64,000 nucleotides of DNA from Nostoc sp. FACHB-110 (GTDB taxonomy: Bacteria > Cyanobacteriota > Cyanobacteriia > Cyanobacteriales > Nostocaceae), in the NCBI RefSeq assembly GCF_014697425.1, contig NZ_JACJRU010000013.1, positions 1-64,000 on the forward strand, written 5' to 3'. Of this stretch, positions 62,752 to 64,000 are shown in pieces. A program made the translations under genes and the position numbers. Positions within the stretch are counted from its first letter, which is position 1; every line of letters starts with the position of its first letter. The notes beneath the pieces are model-generated. The model made no database searches, had not been told where the DNA came from, and worked only from the letters and a program-made list of their open reading frames with translations.

Positions 62752-63828
62752 ATGGAAGTCCAGTTGACAAATCGACAACAGCACATACTTTGGGCAACAG
62801 TACGTCACTACATTGCTACAGCCGAACCTGTTGGCTCGAAGGTTTTGGTTGAAGAGTATGACTTGGGTGTTAGCTCGGCTACCATTCGGAATGTGATGGG
62901 TGCATTAGAAAAATCTGGGCTACTTTATCAACCACACACCTCAGCAGGAAGAATCCCTTCCGACTCAGGTTATCGCATCTATGTTGACCAGCTAATTACA
63001 CCATCAGAAACCTTAGCCAAAGAAGTAGAACTGTCCCTACAACAACGGCTGCACTGGGAAGATTGGAGTTTGGAAGCCCTCATCCACGGAGCCGCGCAAA
63101 TTTTAGCTTCATTAAGTGGTTGTATTAGCTTGATTACTATGCCCCAAACTGCAACAACATTAGTGCGACATTTACAACTGTTGCAAATTGAAGCAGATAG
63201 AATCATGCTAATTGTAGTCACAGATGGCTATGAAACCCATTCTAAAATGATGGATTTGCCGCCGAGAAAAGATGATTCTCAAATTGATGCGGAAGTAATA
63301 GAGCGCGAGTTGCAGATTGTTTCTAACTTTTTAAATAGCCACTTAAGAGGGCGGAGCTTATTAGAAATAGTCAACTTAGATTGGAGCCAATTAGACAGAG
63401 AATTTCAACGTTACGGGGAATTTTTGAAAAGTTCAGTTGTAGAATTAAGCCGTCGCACTCAAGCACCAACTACAACACAAATTATGGTGCGTGGTGTTGC
63501 AGAAGTGTTGCGTCAGCCAGAATTTTCACAATTGCAGCAAGTTAAAACAATTATGCAATTGCTAGAAGAAGAACAAGACAAATTATGGCAATTAATCTTT
63601 GATGAACCAGAAATAGAAGATACAAGTAAATCTAGGGTGACAGTGCGAATTGGTGCAGAAAATCCATTAGAGCCAATACGTACCTGTAGCTTGATTTCTT
63701 CCACCTATCGCCGTGGTTCTGTACCTATAGGTAGTGTCGGGGTGTTAGGCCCAACACGCCTAGATTACGAAAATGCGATCGCAGTTGTCGCCGCAGCCGC
63801 TGATTACCTCTCTGAAGCTTTCAGCTAA
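62752..63828 (+). CDS. hrcA: Heat-inducible transcription repressor HrcA
   Basis: 358-residue repressor that binds CIRCE elements upstream of groESL-type operons and is folded by GroEL. The N-terminal winged helix ([58 protein letters not shown]) and the C-terminal GAF-like domain ([34 protein letters not shown]) are typical. No heat-shock operon and no CIRCE are next to it here. Confidence 0.95.
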   Translation: MEVQLTNRQQHILWATVRHYIATAEPVGSKVLVEEYDLGVSSATIRNVMGALEKSGLLYQPHTSAGRIPSDSGYRIYVDQLITPSETLAKEVELSLQQRLHWEDWSLEALIHGAAQILASLSGCISLITMPQTATTLVRHLQLLQIEADRIMLIVVTDGYETHSKMMDLPPRKDDSQIDAEVIERELQIVSNFLNSHLRGRSLLEIVNLDWSQLDREFQRYGEFLKSSVVELSRRTQAPTTTQIMVRGVAEVLRQPEFSQLQQVKTIMQLLEEEQDKLWQLIFDEPEIEDTSKSRVTVRIGAENPLEPIRTCSLISSTYRRGSVPIGSVGVLGPTRLDYENAIAVVAAAADYLSEAFS

Positions 63829-63903
63829 AAGTTTTCTAGTAAATATACTGAATAAAACTGTATATCTCATCACTATTGATGATTGGTCTTCATTTAGGTT
63901 TTA

Positions 63904-64000
63904 ATGGAGTTTATTCCTGCGCGCGTTTCTAATTTACATCAAATGCCAGGGGATCATCTCGGAAACTATACCGTTACCAAAAAGAGAAACGCAGCTGGAG
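63904..64000 (+). CDS. Possible 5' end of the next gene, cut by the window edge
   Basis: An ATG opens a frame that stays open to the edge (32 codons, beginning MEFIPARVSNLHQMPGD). Upstream lies an A+T-rich stretch after the hrcA stop, with no clear ribosome-binding site. The family cannot be told from so few residues. Confidence 0.3.
   Translation, partial: MEFIPARVSNLHQMPGDHLGNYTVTKKRNAAG

Overview
The window reads as the chromosome of a filamentous, probably heterocyst-forming cyanobacterium (Nostocales type). The sequence-level reasons are dense HIP1 octamers (GCGATCGC) in genes and spacers, many tandem heptanucleotide (STRR-type) tracts between genes, and a gene set that includes a DevBCA-type exporter, a bidirectional Hox hydrogenase, Tic20, a multi-ACT aspartate kinase, TPR/CHAT and TpsB proteins, and a cyanobacterial contractile injection system (CIS) baseplate locus. 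No rRNA, tRNA, CRISPR array or transposase was recognised.

Layout. 0.3-5 kb: a devB-devC-devA tripartite exporter on the minus strand, diverging from a TetR regulator across a spacer with two near-identical palindromes, followed by an Rpn-type nuclease remnant and a redoxin. 5.6-12 kb: a hydrogenase operon, hoxE-hoxF-(inverted-repeat element)-hoxU-DUF3122-hoxY-CBS/CP12-hoxH, all minus strand, then a universal stress protein. 13-18.5 kb: a 1621-residue hybrid signalling protein (receiver, OmpR DNA-binding, HPt, two receivers, GAF, PAS, PAS, histidine kinase, two receivers) plus a single-domain receiver. 18.6-38.5 kb: mostly housekeeping genes (cinA, wecA-like, glyA, tic20, FAH-family, rpsF, STAS, DedA, lysC, prmA, serA, dnaN), a degenerate kinase-TPR protein and several conserved unknowns. 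38.5-42.7 kb: a TpsB outer-membrane transporter and a TPR-CHAT protein whose CHAT active site is lost.

42.7-59.3 kb is the most interesting part: a CIS baseplate/spike locus. Minus-strand genes encode the tube adaptor (Cis7), VgrG-like spike (Cis8), PAAR tip, then (after an oppositely oriented histidine kinase whose 3' end overlaps the PAAR gene) the gp25-like wedge, the baseplate J/gp6-like wedge, a gpI-type tail protein, a DUF4159-containing protein and two single-pass membrane proteins (Ig-like/TM/WD40 and wHTH/Ig-like/TM/Pro-rich). Sheath, inner tube, tape measure and AAA+ ATPase genes are absent here, so the baseplate is encoded apart from the sheath and tube. The two membrane proteins are candidates for the part that fixes such a particle to a membrane, which fits the thylakoid-anchored CIS known from Anabaena; that link is inference. 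The locus is peppered with heptamer tracts, one of which lies inside a baseplate coding frame.

59.3-64 kb: two envelope proteins (one DUF3352), a rhodanese, hrcA and the start of one more ORF. Starts were moved from the longest ORF where a ribosome-binding site or family alignment argued for it; each case is stated.
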